Shown in pieces: positions 22,323 through 32,472 of a stretch of DNA of 64,000 nt. A program made the position numbers and the translations under genes. How positions within the stretch are numbered: position 1 is the first letter of the stretch; each line of letters opens with the position of its first letter. Source of the DNA: FEN-1219 sp963728995 (lineage in GTDB: Bacteria > Pseudomonadota > Gammaproteobacteria > Steroidobacterales > Rariloculaceae); assembly GCA_963728995.1 (NCBI GenBank), contig CAVSMD010000003.1:558001-622000 (forward strand), given 5' to 3'. Below the pieces are notes generated by a model. That model ran no database searches, had not been told where the DNA came from, and saw only the letters and a program-made list of their open reading frames with translations.

Positions 22323-22349
22323 AAAAAAAAAGCCCGGCCGAAGCCGGGC
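22323..22349 (-). terminator. Rho-independent terminator of the 66-residue gene
   Basis: On the minus strand a GCCCGGC / GCCGGGC stem (22332-22338 with 22343-22349) with a four-base loop is followed by nine T residues (the A-run at 22323-22331 on the plus strand). It lies 24 bases beyond the stop of the small minus-strand gene and is a strong intrinsic terminator for it. Plus-strand greB transcripts would meet the same stem without a following T-tract. Confidence 0.8.
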
Positions 22350-22373
22350 GAGTCACAGGGGGAAACTGGTCGA

Positions 22374-22574
22374 CTACTGCAAGCGCGCCCAATTCAGGAG
22401 GCGCACCTCGTTCGAGCGCAGGTCGAAATTCCGGGCCAACAGCGCTTCGATTTCCTTCGTCTCGTAGCGATGCTCGGTGGCCTGATTCACTTCCACCACT
22501 CCGCTGAACTCCTGATCACGCCCTTCGGCGGCCTCGCCAGTCAGAACGAAGTGGGTGTAGTACTTCACGCCCAT
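22374..22574 (-). CDS. Hypothetical 66-residue protein
   Basis: A small soluble protein starting MGVKYYTHFVLTGEAAEGRD and ending EVRLLNWARLQ. I do not recognise a named domain. The composition is acidic, and the sequence has an apparent beta-beta-alpha pattern (YYTHFVLTG, EFSGVVEVN, KEIEALLARNF). It has its own strong terminator downstream, and its start lies about 116 bases from a divergent sigma70-type promoter. These signs argue for a real monocistronic gene. An upstream extension of the frame has unlikely composition. Confidence 0.6.
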   Translation of the reverse strand: MGVKYYTHFVLTGEAAEGRDQEFSGVVEVNQATEHRYETKEIEALLARNFDLRSNEVRLLNWARLQ

Positions 22575-22689
22575 GGCTGCCGACTTTAGGGATTGTTCGA
22601 TTCGAGGTCTGTGATTGTCTGCACATTTTCCCGTCCGGCTCGTGAAACGCACGCACCGAAACCCGCGGATCTGCGGCAAAATACGGCTC

Positions 22690-22717
22690 TTGACATATTT
22701 TCTGAGCGGCCTATAGA
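22690..22717 (+). promoter_or_regulatory. sigma70-type promoter for the OmpA-family gene
   Basis: TTGACA at 22690-22695 and TATAGA at 22712-22717 with a 16-base spacer, 31 bases before the ATG at 22748. The -35 box is a perfect consensus match and the -10 box differs at one position from TATAAA-like elements. It stands out in this GC-rich window. Confidence 0.7.
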
Positions 22718-22747
22718 GGATCTTTCGATCCGGCGGAGCGCGTTCGC

Positions 22748-24222
22748 ATGACTGTTACTCATCGTCTCTTGGTCCTCGTCTGCGTGTCGTTCCTGGCGCT
22801 CGCCGCCGGACCGAGTCACGCCCAGCAGCAGGACCTGCGCTCGACGCTGTTCGTCGACGCCGATCGCGCGCTCGCCGCGGCCCGGGCGGCGAACGCCGAG
22901 CTGCTCGCGCCGGCCACGTTCGGCCGCGCGCTCGATGAGTACATGGCGGCGGATAGCGATTTGACGCGCGGCCGCAATCTCGAGCGCATCAAGGCTTCCC
23001 TCGCAACCGCGACCAAGGGCTTCAACAATGCCGCACAGGCCGCCGAGATCGCCAGCGTCACGCTCGCGGCCGTCATCAAAACGCGCGACGACGCCAGGAA
23101 GGCCAACGCGGCAACGTTTGCCACCGATGTCTGGAACGATGCGACGCAAACTTTCGACTCGGCTGCGCGGCGGCTCGAGACGGGCGACATTCGGGGCGCA
23201 CGCTCGCGCGCCGATCAGGCAGAGGGGCTGTACCGCGACGCGGAGCTCACGGCCATCAAAGCCCAATATCTGAGTCAGACGCGCGCACTGCTGGCCGAAG
23301 CCGAGCAGCAGCGCGTGCCGCGGTACGCGCCGACGACCTACGAGAAGGCTCGCTCGCTCCTGGCGCAAGCCGAGCGCGAGCTCAACGAGAACCGCTACGA
23401 CACGGATCTGCCGCGCAGCCTCGCGCAACAAGCCAACTACGAAGCGCGCCACGCGATCTATCTCGCCGGGGTCATCAGCCAGCTCCGCGACGAAGGCGGC
23501 ACGCTCGAGGACGTCATCCTGCGCTACGAGGAGCCGCTGACGCAGATCAGCGCGGCCGCCGACCAGGTGGCGCAGCTCGACAAGGGCATCGAGCCCGTGG
23601 TCACGGAGCTCGTGACGTACATCGAAGGGCTGCGCGAGCAGGAGGCGCAGAGCGAGCGTGATCTCGCCGATACGCGCAAGCGCGTCGGAGAGCTCGAGGA
23701 CGAGATCCGCGATCTCGATCAGCGGCTCGGAGGGGTATCGCAGGAGCGCGTGGCGCTCGTGCAGCGGCTCGAGGCCGAGGCGCGCCTGCGCGAGCAGTTC
23801 ACCTCGATCGAGAACATGTTCACTCGCGACGAGGCACGCGTGTCTCGCGAGGGTAACCGGATGATCATTCGGCTCGTCGGGTCTCACGTTCCTGAGCGGC
23901 CAAGCCGAGGTGCAACCGACGTATCGGTCGCTGCTCGAGAAGGTCAAGCGCGCAGCGGACGTGTTCCCGCGCTCGCAGATCGTGATCGAGGGCCACACGG
24001 ACTCCTACGGCAGCGACGAGAACAACCTCGCGCTGTCGCGCCGGCGTGCGGAAGCCGTCAGCGCGTTCCTGACGACGGAGCTCGGCGTGCCGGCCCTGCG
24101 CATCAGCGCGGTCGGCTACGGCGAAACACAGCCGATCGCCAACAACGACACCGAGCAGGGCCGCGCGCGCAACCGCCGCATCGACGTCCGTCATCGAGCC
24201 GCAGCTCGAATCCCCACAGTAA
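22748..24222 (+). CDS. OmpA-family cell-envelope protein with long coiled-coil region (two frameshifts)
   Basis: About 490 residues. A signal peptide (LLVLVCVSFLALAAGPSHAQ) is followed by an alanine-rich helical region (residues 30-220, DUF4398-like) and a clear coiled coil (EQEAQSERDLADTRKRVGEL and onward). The C-terminal OmpA domain contains VIEGHTDSYGSDENNLALS, RRRAEAVSAFL, ISAVGYGETQPIANNDTEQG and RARNRRIDVVIE, which bind peptidoglycan. Extra bases near 23881 and 24190 break the frame; after correction it ends at TAA 24220-24222 (EPQLESPQ). It probably tethers the outer membrane or a periplasmic structure to the cell wall. Confidence 0.82.
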
Positions 24223-24278
24223 CCCTCGCGCGTTCGCGCGTTCTGCGGAAACGCCCAGCGGCTCTTGCGTCATCGCCG

Positions 24279-24400
24279 GTTCTGAGAGGTGCGTCAGAGG
24301 GCACTCGCGGGACCGCCGTGAATACATCCCTGTAGGCTGCGCCGGCGCCGTCCGTGGCGCCGACGCTCCCGCGAGTGCCCTCTGACGCACCTCTCAGAAC
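24279..24400. repeat. Nested-hairpin repeat, copy A
   Basis: Two 34-base arms (24279-24312 and 24367-24400) are perfect reverse complements. They enclose a 54-base core (24313-24366) that starts CCGCCGTGAATACATCC. Within the core, TACA/TGTA and GGCGCC/GGCGCC form two smaller hairpins, so the whole can fold as a stem with two side loops. Copies B and C share the core but not the arms. It lies 57 bases after the stop of the OmpA-family gene, between convergent genes, and could act as a terminator or mobile hairpin. Confidence 0.85.
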
Positions 24401-24443
24401 ATCATGCGCAGCGCACGAAGAGCGCGGACCAGCGCGGCTCGAC

Positions 24444-24573
24444 AAGTTCGGCGTGCTCGCTTGCCAGTGGGGCGCGCGGGCGCGTCGGCGCCAGGGACGG
24501 CGCCGCCGCAGCCCCCATGGATGGGTTCACGGCGGTCCCGCGCGCCCCACTGGCAAGCGGGCACGCCGAACTT
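24444..24573. repeat. Nested-hairpin repeat, copy B (inverted orientation)
   Basis: Arms of 37 bases (24444-24480 and 24537-24573) pair with a single mismatch, which would be G:U in one RNA strand. The core (24481-24536) read on the minus strand starts ACCGCCGTGAACCCATCC and closely follows the core of copies A and C. The arms are unrelated to those of copy A only 43 bases away. It ends three bases short of the stop codon of the minus-strand hydrolase gene, the right place for that gene's terminator. Confidence 0.85.
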
Positions 24574-24576
24574 CCA

Positions 24577-25501
24577 CTAGCCCAAGGATCGCGGTCTTTG
24601 GGCGACGCGCGCCAACCACTCGGCGATGACGGCGGCGACGCGCGGCTGCGCCAGGTAGCCGTAAGCCTCGTGCTCGTTCAGGCCGGTGGCGCCGTGAAAG
24701 TAGTTGTCGAAGTCGACGACGTCCTCGATGGACTCGACGAGCTCGAGCTCCACCATTTGCCGGAAGTGCGGCTCGAGCCGCCGCCACAGCGCCGTCGTAT
24801 CGCCCCGCGCCGCACAGTTCACCCAGCGGACGACGTTGCGCGGATACCGCGCCGCCCCCCGCTCGTGCGCCCCGGCCAGCGAGCGCTGCACGAAGTGCGT
24901 CGCGAGCGGACTGCCCATCGTCAGGAACAAGATCGACCCGCCGCGCCACATCGCCGTCGCGCGACAGCTCCCACAATGTGTCGTAGGCGATGACCGATCC
25001 GAGGCTGTGACCGATCAACAGCACCGGCGCGCCCGCCGCCCACGCCGCCTGCAGCTCCTCGCGTAACGCGCCGCGGACCGCTGCGCCGATACCGTCGCGG
25101 TTCTTCAAATAGCGATTGGCCTCGTGCATCAGACGCCGCGTCGCCGGCCGCGCGAGCAACCGGCCGAGCAGCGGCCACGTGTCGCCGATCAGGTGCGACC
25201 AGCGCTTGAGCCGGTGCGACCATGAATGCACCTCGTGCAGATCGGCGGCGCTCGGCGCCGCGTGCGCAAGCAGCCGTTCGATACCCGGCATATCGACGGT
25301 GATGTCGCGATGCGCGCCGTAAAACAGATACGTCCAGGCGACGAGCCGAAATGCCTCGGAGTGCGCGCGCAGCCAGCCGGCCGCCTCCGGTCTCACGAGC
25401 AGGAGGCCCGCGAGCACCACGCGCAGCAACTGCTGCCGGTACACGTCGGGCGGCGGTTTCGGGTTCAGTCCCGGCACGAAGATGACGCGTGGGGAGATCA
25501 A
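24577..25501 (-). CDS. Alpha/beta hydrolase, lipase-like (one frameshift)
   Basis: About 307 residues. MISPRVIFVPGLNPKPPPD is an oxyanion-hole type N-terminus, and the nucleophile elbow GHSLG is in PVLLIGHSLGSVIAYD. An extra base near 24960 shifts the frame. The C-terminal part has ILFLTMGSPLATHFVQR, a likely catalytic Asp in DNYFHG, and an HEAYGYL segment that may hold the catalytic His. No signal peptide is seen, so it is probably cytoplasmic. The substrate is unknown. Its stop is directly followed by hairpin copy B. Confidence 0.7.
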
Positions 25502-25586
25502 TTCAAGAGGCGCCTGGGACCTGTCGCACCGTCGCGGTATAGTCCGCGAACTCGGGATTTTGAACGATGGGCCAGGAGAATAGGTC

Positions 25587-26006
25587 GTGCGCTATCTGCA
25601 TACAATGGTTCGTGTCAGCAACCTCGAGCAGTCTCTCGACTTCTATTGCAACAAGCTCGGGTTGAAGGAAGTCCGCCGTTTCGATCACGAGGCCGGCCGC
25701 TTCACGCTCGTCTTCGTCGCCCCGCAGGGCCAGGAGGACTGTGCGATCGAGCTGACGTACAACTGGGATCCGGAGCAATACCCCGGCGGCCGCAACTTCG
25801 GCCACGTGGCCTATGAGGTCGACGACATCTACGCGCTCTGCGCGAAGCTCAAGAACGCCGGTGTGACGATCAACCGTCCACCGCGCGACGGCAAGATGGC
25901 GTTCGTTCGCTCGCCCGACAACATCTCGATCGAGCTACTGCAGAAAGGCGATCCATTGCCGAAGGCCGAGCCGTGGGCATCGATGCCGAACACCGGAGCT
26001 TGGTGA
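25587..26006 (+). CDS. gloA: Lactoylglutathione lyase (glyoxalase I)
   Basis: A 139-residue vicinal-oxygen-chelate protein starting at GTG (RYLHTMVRVSNLEQSLDFYC), preceded by GGAGAAT. The metal ligands expected for Ni-type glyoxalase I are visible: His5 in YLHTM, Glu in DCAIELTYNW, His in FGHVAYEVDD and Glu in ISIELLQKG. It converts the hemithioacetal of methylglyoxal and glutathione to S-lactoylglutathione in the cytoplasm. The frame is intact and it stands alone, divergent from the hydrolase. Confidence 0.9.
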   Translation: MRYLHTMVRVSNLEQSLDFYCNKLGLKEVRRFDHEAGRFTLVFVAPQGQEDCAIELTYNWDPEQYPGGRNFGHVAYEVDDIYALCAKLKNAGVTINRPPRDGKMAFVRSPDNISIELLQKGDPLPKAEPWASMPNTGAW

Positions 26007-26054
26007 GGGCGACAGGGACGGCGCGAGCGCCGGGGCTGCGGGAGCAAGTCCCGC

Positions 26055-27275
26055 CTAGCGGAGGTCGCGGTAGACCACGCGGAAATTGCCGGTCTCGACC
26101 TCGGAGTCGTCGGAGTCCTTGCAGACGACGCGGTTGCGACCTTCGCTCTTCGCTTGGTACAGCGCCTCGTCGGCCATCTGGATCGCGCCCGTGAGACTGC
26201 GCGTCGAGTCCGGCCGCGCCAGCGACAAGCCGACGCTCACGGTCACGAACTTGGCAGCTTGCGAGCCGCGCATGCGGAATCGCGAGATCGAGCACGTCGC
26301 GGCGGATCTGCTCGGGAACGCTGCGCGCGTAATCCTCCGGGGGCCCGTAGAGCACCAGCACGAACTCCTCGCCGCCGTACCGCGCGGAGAAATCGAACGG
26401 CCGCTTCGCGCCGCGCGCGATGCATTTCGCCACTTTCTTCAGGCAGTCGTCGCCGGCCTGGTGGCCATACAGATCGTTGAAGACCTTGAAGGAGTCGATG
26501 TCGACGAACACGATGGCCACCGCGACGCCTCTCGCCGCGACTGCCGCCAGATGCGATGCATGTAGTCGTCGAAGATTCGGCGATTGTAGAGGCCGGTCAT
26601 CCCGTCGCGCTCGGCGAGCTCGTTCAGGAGTCGCGTCTCGAGATAGTTCGTGCGCAGCGCGTATTCGAGATTGTAGGTCGAGATGCCGCCGATGACGGCG
26701 GCGCCGCCGAGGATGGCCGCCATGTAGCACATCATGTCCCACGGGAGACCAATGGCGAGGCCCGAGACGAAGTGCCCGACGATCAGCAGCGTCGCGACGC
26801 CGATCGCGACGTTGAACAGCAGACCGAGGAACAGGCAGCCGAACAGCACGACCAGGACGAGCCCGGCGAGCACGTACGATGCGCCGGACAACGCCGCGAG
26901 GTGCGCGATATAGGTCACGACGAAACCGACGAGCGTCGTGCCGACGGCCGCCGCCTCGGTGTAGTAGCGCTTGGCCGCGGGCAGGGAGATCGCGGCCGCG
27001 AACAGCAGAATCAGCGGGCACAGCACGGCCAGGCGCAGCGTGTTCAGATTCGCCGACGCTTGTGTGCCGAGCAGCAGATCGATGCTCGTGACCGCGAGCA
27101 CGAGGATCAGCGCAATGAGGCCGGACAGCCGCGCACGCGGCAGATTCTGCGCGACGTAGAACTCGCGAAAGTCCTTCTCCAGCAGATCCATGAAGCGCAG
27201 GTTCGCGAAGCCGCGCTTCAGCTGCTCGGCGTAGGGGGAGCCGTGGTCCTGCGGTTCGAGCTTGGTCAGATCCAT
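26055..27275 (-). CDS. Membrane-bound diguanylate cyclase (two frameshifts)
   Basis: About 406 residues. The N-terminal part has several membrane helices (about 50-230, for example LSGLIALILVLAVTSIDLLLG and YVLAGLVLVVLFGCLFLGLL). The GGDEF domain has DGMTGLYNRR, IVFVDIDSFKVFNDLYGH and the active site ARYGGEEFVLVLYG. An RxxD inhibitory site (RPFD) lies five residues upstream, so product inhibition is expected. The frame is broken near 26535, where a base appears missing from a G run, and near 26270, where one is extra. It makes c-di-GMP from two GTP. The sensory input of the membrane part is unknown. Confidence 0.85.
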
Positions 27276-27358
27276 GGTGGCAGCACCGTTCGAGCGTCAC
27301 ACTTTGCGCGCGCCCCGGCCCGGATTCCTTAATCCAGGTCACAAAGACCGCCGGTGAA

Positions 27359-29043
27359 TCAGCGATAAAGCGGCAAAAGTGGCTCGTTCTTTGCTTGCTC
27401 GTCCACGCCGGCCAGCTTCTCGAGCTCGGGCAACAGGGCCCGCAGTCCGTCGCCTTGCCAGTCGCCGGGTGCCGAGCCATAGATCTGCGCCTCGAGCGCC
27501 AGGACCTCGCGGCCGACGGCTTCCGGCAACTCCGCGGCCAGGGCGCCGAGGCTGCGCGGCGGCGGCGTCGCCCGCAGCGCGTACCTCCGCGAACGACAGG
27601 AGCGAGCGCCGCGCCGCGGCGGCGTCACCGACGGCACAGGCGCTGTCGAGATCGCGCAGCAGCTTGCGCAGCGACGGTGCGCGGCCGGGCGACCGACTCC
27701 CGGCAGCCGTCGTCCGCGCGCAGGACCGCCGAGCGCGATCGCCACCAGAGCAGCGCCGTCACGATCCAAGCGAGCGCGAACAGACCGGTCACGAGCGGCC
27801 AATAGTTGCGCGCCGAGTGCTCGGCTGCGGAGTCACGGCGACGGCCGGCGCCGGCGCCGCGGCGGCGGCGCGGGTTCCGCGCTCGGCGTAATATTCAACG
27901 TCCGCGGCGGCAACTCCGCCACGTCCCAACGCTGCTCCTTCACGTTCCACCATGGCAGCTGCACGCCGCTGAGCGTGACCGCACCCGGCTGCTGCGCGAT
28001 CACGGCGAGACTCACGCTGCGCCGCGACAGAAGGCCGTCCGCCGTGATCTCGCGCGTGAGCTCCGGTTGATCCGCGTATTCGCGAATGCCGGACTGCTGC
28101 GCGATCGGCACGTCGGGCAGCTGCGTTTCGAGCAGCCCCAGCCCTTCGACGACGATCTTGCGCGTGCGCGGCACGCCGACCGGCAGCTCCGTGGATGCGT
28201 CGCTCCACTCCTCGGACAGCGTGACTCGCTGCGCGGGCAACCACGCGGCGTCCGGGAACGCCGCGGGCGGCGCTACGGCGGGCTGCACGTCGACCTCGAC
28301 GACTCCGGAACGAAAGCGCTGCACGCGCGAGAAGCCGCGATCCGGGATCACCATGGCCTCGAACGTCGCGGGACCGACCGTCAGCTTGCCGGCCTGCCTG
28401 CGGGAACACCGCAAAGCGACGCTCGCGCACGATGAACGTGCGCCCGGCGCGGGTCGTCTGGTACTGGCTATCCTCGCCGAGGCGCTCGACGATGGCTTCG
28501 CCGCCGCTGACCTCGGGCGGCGTCAGCGTGGCGCGACCCGTGCTGACGCCGATGAACAGTCGCAGCGTGAAGAGCATTTGCGACTGCACGTACACGTTCT
28601 TCGGCTGCGCATCGAGCTCCATGAAGATGTCGGCCGCGGGATTGGCGCCGGTGTCCGGCGGCAGCACGCGCACCGAAACCGGGATTCGTCTGCCGGTCGC
28701 CTAGCTTCAGCGTCGGAATCGTGAACTCGCCGGCCGCCTTCGGCATCAGCTGATACTGCCACTCGGTCACCTGCGAGGCCTGGCCGTTCAGAATCTGCAC
28801 TCGCGAGCTGCTCGAGCGCTGCAGCACGTCGAACTCCCGCGACAGGGGCGTCTCGTCGGGATCGCCGCGCACGACCCCTTCGGCCCGAATGCTGTAGGTA
28901 AACGATTCGTTGTCGCGCACCACGGGGCGATCGACGCTCGCCGTGAGCGGCGGACTCTGCGCGATCGCGAGCGCCGCCGAGCAGAGGGCCAGGACCGCGA
29001 GCGCCAGGCGAAGACCGAGGCGGCTCGAGCAGCGCGCTACCAA
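27359..29043 (-). CDS. batD: BatD-like protein, periplasmic with C-terminal membrane anchor (about five frameshifts)
   Basis: About 560 residues if five extra bases are removed. The signal peptide is LRLALAVLALCSAALAIAQ. The start appears to be a TTG at 29043, overlapping the batBC stop and preceded by GGAGCGG. The body has repeated beta-sandwich segments: SVDRPVVRDNESFTYSI, then FIGVSTGRATLTPPEVSG and ITADGLLSRRSVSLAVIAQ. Late in the protein a membrane helix (NYWPLVTGLFALAWIVTALL) is followed by a cytoplasmic tail ending EQAKNEPLLPLYR. It is the last gene of the Bat operon. BatD is thought to act in the periplasm with the VWA proteins; its exact function is unknown. Confidence 0.7.
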
Positions 29044-30887
29044 GGCCGCCGCTCCGGCCCGTTCGAGAGCACGGATTTGCCGTCCTGATCCACGCCCAGG
29101 CGCTGGTATTGATAGAGGAACTTGCGTCGCAAGAGTCCGCCGGGATCCTGCGGCACGCGCCGCAGCCACTGCTCGGCCGCCTGCTCCGACGCCCACTTCT
29201 CGACGTCCTCCGGTCCCGGTGCGTGGTCCTTCGCCTCGGCCTCCGAGCCCTGCTGCTGCTCGGCATTCGCCGCAGCCTGCTCGTCCTGCTGGCCGTCTTG
29301 CTGCTGCGACTCTTCGCTGTCGCCCTGGGTCTGGCTGTCGCCGCTCTTGCCCTGGTCGCGCTGCTGAGCTTGCTGATCGCCGGACTGTTGGCCGTCCTGC
29401 TGATCGTCGCCAGCGTCGGACTCGCTCGAATCGCCCTGCTGGCCTTGATCCTGCTGATTGCCGTTCTGATCTTGCTTCTGCTGCTGCGGTTGCTGCTGCT
29501 TCTGCTCGGGATGGTCGTCGAGATACTTCTGCAGCAGGTCGCGGTTGTAACGGGCGTCGGCGTGATGCGGGGTCGAGCGCCAGCGCTCGATCGTAGGCAT
29601 CGATCGCCGCCTCGAGCTTGCCGGCTTTCGCCAGCGCATTGCCGCGGTTGTATTGCCCCTCGGCGGAGTCGATCGGCGTCAGCGTCGCGGCGCTCGCTTC
29701 GTACTTGCCGGCGCGATACTGCGCGGCGCCGCGCCACTCGGGATTGTCGAACAGCGTCGCGGCGCGCTCGGCCTGCTGCTCCTGCAGGGCCTCGTAGCCG
29801 CGCTGATCGCGGCGCAGCCACAGATCCTGCCACTCGAACGCCTGCGCGCGCGGCACGGGCGCGAGCAGCACGAGCAACCAGGCGCAGATCCAGCCGCGTC
29901 GAAACAGCAGCGCGAGCAGCGGCAATACCGCGAGCGCGAGCCATGCGCCGCGATCGCGCCACACGTCGGCCTCGGCTTGCTGCTCTTCGCCACTGTCGAG
30001 CACAACGTCGACCGGCGCGCCGGTCGCCGCCGGGAACAGCGCATCGAGATCCCGATCGTCGGGCGCCAGCCGCGCGAAGCGGCCGCGGCCGGCGCTCGCC
30101 AGGGCGCGCAGCTGCGTCATGTCGACTTGCGGGATCACGACCTGACCGTTCGCGTCGTTCACGAAGCCGCCCTCCGACTGCGGAATCGGCGCGCCCTGCT
30201 CGGTGCCGACGGCAAGCACGCTGACGCGGTAGCCATCGCCCGCGAGATCGCGCGCCAGATCGAGGTCGGCGCTCATCGACCTCCGAGTCCGTGATCAGCA
30301 GCACGTCGCCGTCGTGCTCGCCGGTCTGGCGCAGCAACGCGCGCGCTTTGTCGAGACCGGCGGCGATCGAGCCGCCGCGCGTCGGCATGATCTCGGTCGA
30401 AATCGCAGCCGACGAGCGAGGAGATCGTGCGGATGTCGGTCGTCAGCGGCGTGACCGTGAACGCGTGCGTCGTGAACACGACCAGCGCGGTCTGACCGGA
30501 CGCGCGCCGCTCGAGCAGGTCGAGCAGCTTCAGCCTGGCGCGCGCGAGACGCGACGGCTCGACGTCGCCGGCATCCATCGAGCGGGACAGATCGAGCGCT
30601 ACGACGAGCGCTTCGTCGGAGCGGAATGCCGGCACCGGCAACCGCTCCCAGGCGGGTCCCGCGATCGCGACGATCGCGATCAGCCAGGCCGCGAGCGCCA
30701 CGATCAGCGCCAACCGGTTGTCGCGCAGCACCTCGGGCTCGATCAGCACGTAGCGACGCAGCTTGGCATCGACCACGTTGCGCCAGCCGCCGCTCTCGCC
30801 GCGACCGCGCAGCAGCTGCCACAGCAACCAGGCGCCGACCGGCAAAGCCACGAACCACCAGGGCCGCAGGAAGTGGAACTCAGCCAT
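29037..30887 (-). CDS. BatB-BatC fusion: VWA domain plus TPR and Q-rich tail (three frameshifts)
   Basis: About 615 residues. The N-terminal FHFLRPWWFVALPVGAWLLW is the BatB membrane segment. The VWA domain has the MIDAS motif in VVALDLSRSMDAGD, with TTHAF and LLITDSEVDE. Two more helices follow (WLALAVLPLLALLF and GWICAWLLVLLAP). A TPR region then includes GQYNRGNALAKAGKLEAAID and DARYNRDLLQKYL. A long Gln/Asp/Ser-rich segment follows, and the end is RRKFLYQYQRLG. This is the VWA-TPR arrangement in which BatB and BatC are one chain. The ATG overlaps batA by eight bases. Extra bases near 30400, 30280 and 29575 break the frame. Confidence 0.8.
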
Positions 30888-31922
30888 GCGGCGCTCCCGG
30901 CAGCCACTGCGCGGCACGCGGCACGGGCAAGCGGGCCGCGAGCCACGCGAGCGCCGCGGCGAGCGCGGCCAGCACCAGCGCAGCACCGAGCGGCCAATAG
31001 AACAGCTCCTTGACGGGCCGGAAGCCGCGCTCGTCGGACGCCGCCGGCTCGAGCTCGTCGAGAATCTTGTAGATCTGCTGGAATTCCTGCGTGTCGCGGG
31101 CGCGGAAATAGCGGCCGCCGGTCATCTCGGCGATCGCCGTCAGCGTGTCCTCGTCGAGATCGGCCGACGGATTGATCTGCCGCAAGCCGAACAGCGAGCG
31201 CACGGTCAGCGCATCCGCACCGATGCCGACCGTATAGATCACGAGCTTGCGCTGCGCGGCGAGCTCGGCCGCTTTGCGCGGCTCGACGGCGCCGGCCGTG
31301 TTCGCGCCGTCGGTCAGCAGGATCAGCACACGCCGGCCCTGCTCGACCTTCGCGTCCTCGAGCGTGCGGATCGCGAGACCGATCGAGTCGCCGATCGCCG
31401 TCTCCTTGCCGGCAAGCCCGATCACGGCCTCGTCGAGCAAGCGTGCTGACGGTGGCGCGGTCGAACGTCAGCGGCGCCTGCAGATACGCCTCGCGGCCGA
31501 ACAGGATCAACCCGATCCGATCGCCGACGCGCCGGTTGATGAAATCCGTCGCCACGGCCTTCAACGCGGTGAGCCGATCGACCCACTGGCCGTTCAGCTG
31601 GAAGTCCTGCTCTTCCATGCTGCCCGACAGGTCGACCGACAGCAGCAGATCGCGACCCGTCATCGGCAACGACACCGGCTCGCCGACGAACTGCGGGCGC
31701 GCCGCGGCGAGCACCGCGAGCAGCCAGGCGGCCGCCAGCACCGCCAGACGGATCCGGCGCGCGGCCGCGGGCGCGCGCAGACCGGCCAAATCGTTGAACT
31801 CCGCCGCGAACGGTACCTTGAGCGCGGCATCGCGATCGATCGGCTCCGGGCGCACATAGCGGCGCACGAGCCAGCGGCAGCGGCAGCGCGAACAGGACCC
31901 ACCACCAGGCCAGCGTCCACAT
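30880..31922 (-). CDS. batA: BatA-like VWA domain protein (two frameshifts)
   Basis: About 346 residues. N-terminal membrane helix (TLAWWWVLFALPLPL) and a second hydrophobic segment (RLAVLAAAWLLAVLAAARP). The VWA domain has the MIDAS motif LLSVDLSGSMEEQDF, the conserved threonine in ETAIGDSIGLAIRTL and the aspartate in ILLTDGANTAGAV. A C-terminal membrane helix follows (LFYWPLGAALVLAALAAALAWLA). Extra bases near 31870 and 31440 break the frame. It sits between the DUF4381-like gene and batBC with an eight-base overlap. It likely forms a membrane complex with BatBC. Confidence 0.82.
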
Positions 31923-31926
31923 CGAA

Positions 31927-32472
31927 TCACTCCGCGCGCGCGCGCTTCACGCGCGCGCGTCCCGTGGCGGGCTGGGCCATCAACCAATCGGCGCACAGCG
32001 CCGTGAGCTCGAGCGCCGCCGTCCGCTCGATGCTGTGCGGCCGCGCATAGGGTGCGGCGAGCAGCGCTCGCCCCGGCCCGCGCGCGAAGGTGTCGCGCGG
32101 CCAGCGGCTGTCGAGGTATTCGAGCCATGGCTCGCCGATCAGCCCGGGCACGTCCGGCTGTGCGACACCGTCCGCCGGCGCACGGCCTCGCGCCCGCGCG
32201 GCGTTCGTCATCGCAAACCGCCGCAGCACCGTCGACACGCTCTGCAGGCAGGCGACGGGCTCGGCGCCCTGCTGCAGGGCTTCGCGGACCCGCTTCAGCG
32301 TCCGCAGCGCCACGCGACGATGGCGGCTCTGGTAATGCCGCAGCGCCAGCAGCGCGAGCCCCGCCAGCAGCAGCGCCGCCAGCACCCACCAGCCGGGCGC
32401 CGGCGGCCACCAGCCGACGGCTCCCGGCAGATGAATGTCGCGCAGCGGCAATGAGCTTATGTCGGGGTTCAT
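31927..32472 (-). CDS. DUF4381-like membrane protein of the Bat/MoxR operon
   Basis: A 181-residue protein starting MNPDISSLPLRDIHLPGAVG, which is typical of this family. One membrane helix follows (PGWWVLAALLLAGLALLAL), then a cytoplasmic helical domain with FAMTNAARARG and PWLEYLDSRWPRDTF. The ATG overlaps the DUF58 stop by four bases (ATGA). It is found between DUF58 and BatA genes in aerotolerance-type operons; its molecular role is not known. The frame is intact. Confidence 0.78.
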   Translation of the reverse strand: MNPDISSLPLRDIHLPGAVGWWPPAPGWWVLAALLLAGLALLALRHYQSRHRRVALRTLKRVREALQQGAEPVACLQSVSTVLRRFAMTNAARARGRAPADGVAQPDVPGLIGEPWLEYLDSRWPRDTFARGPGRALLAAPYARPHSIERTAALELTALCADWLMAQPATGRARVKRARAE

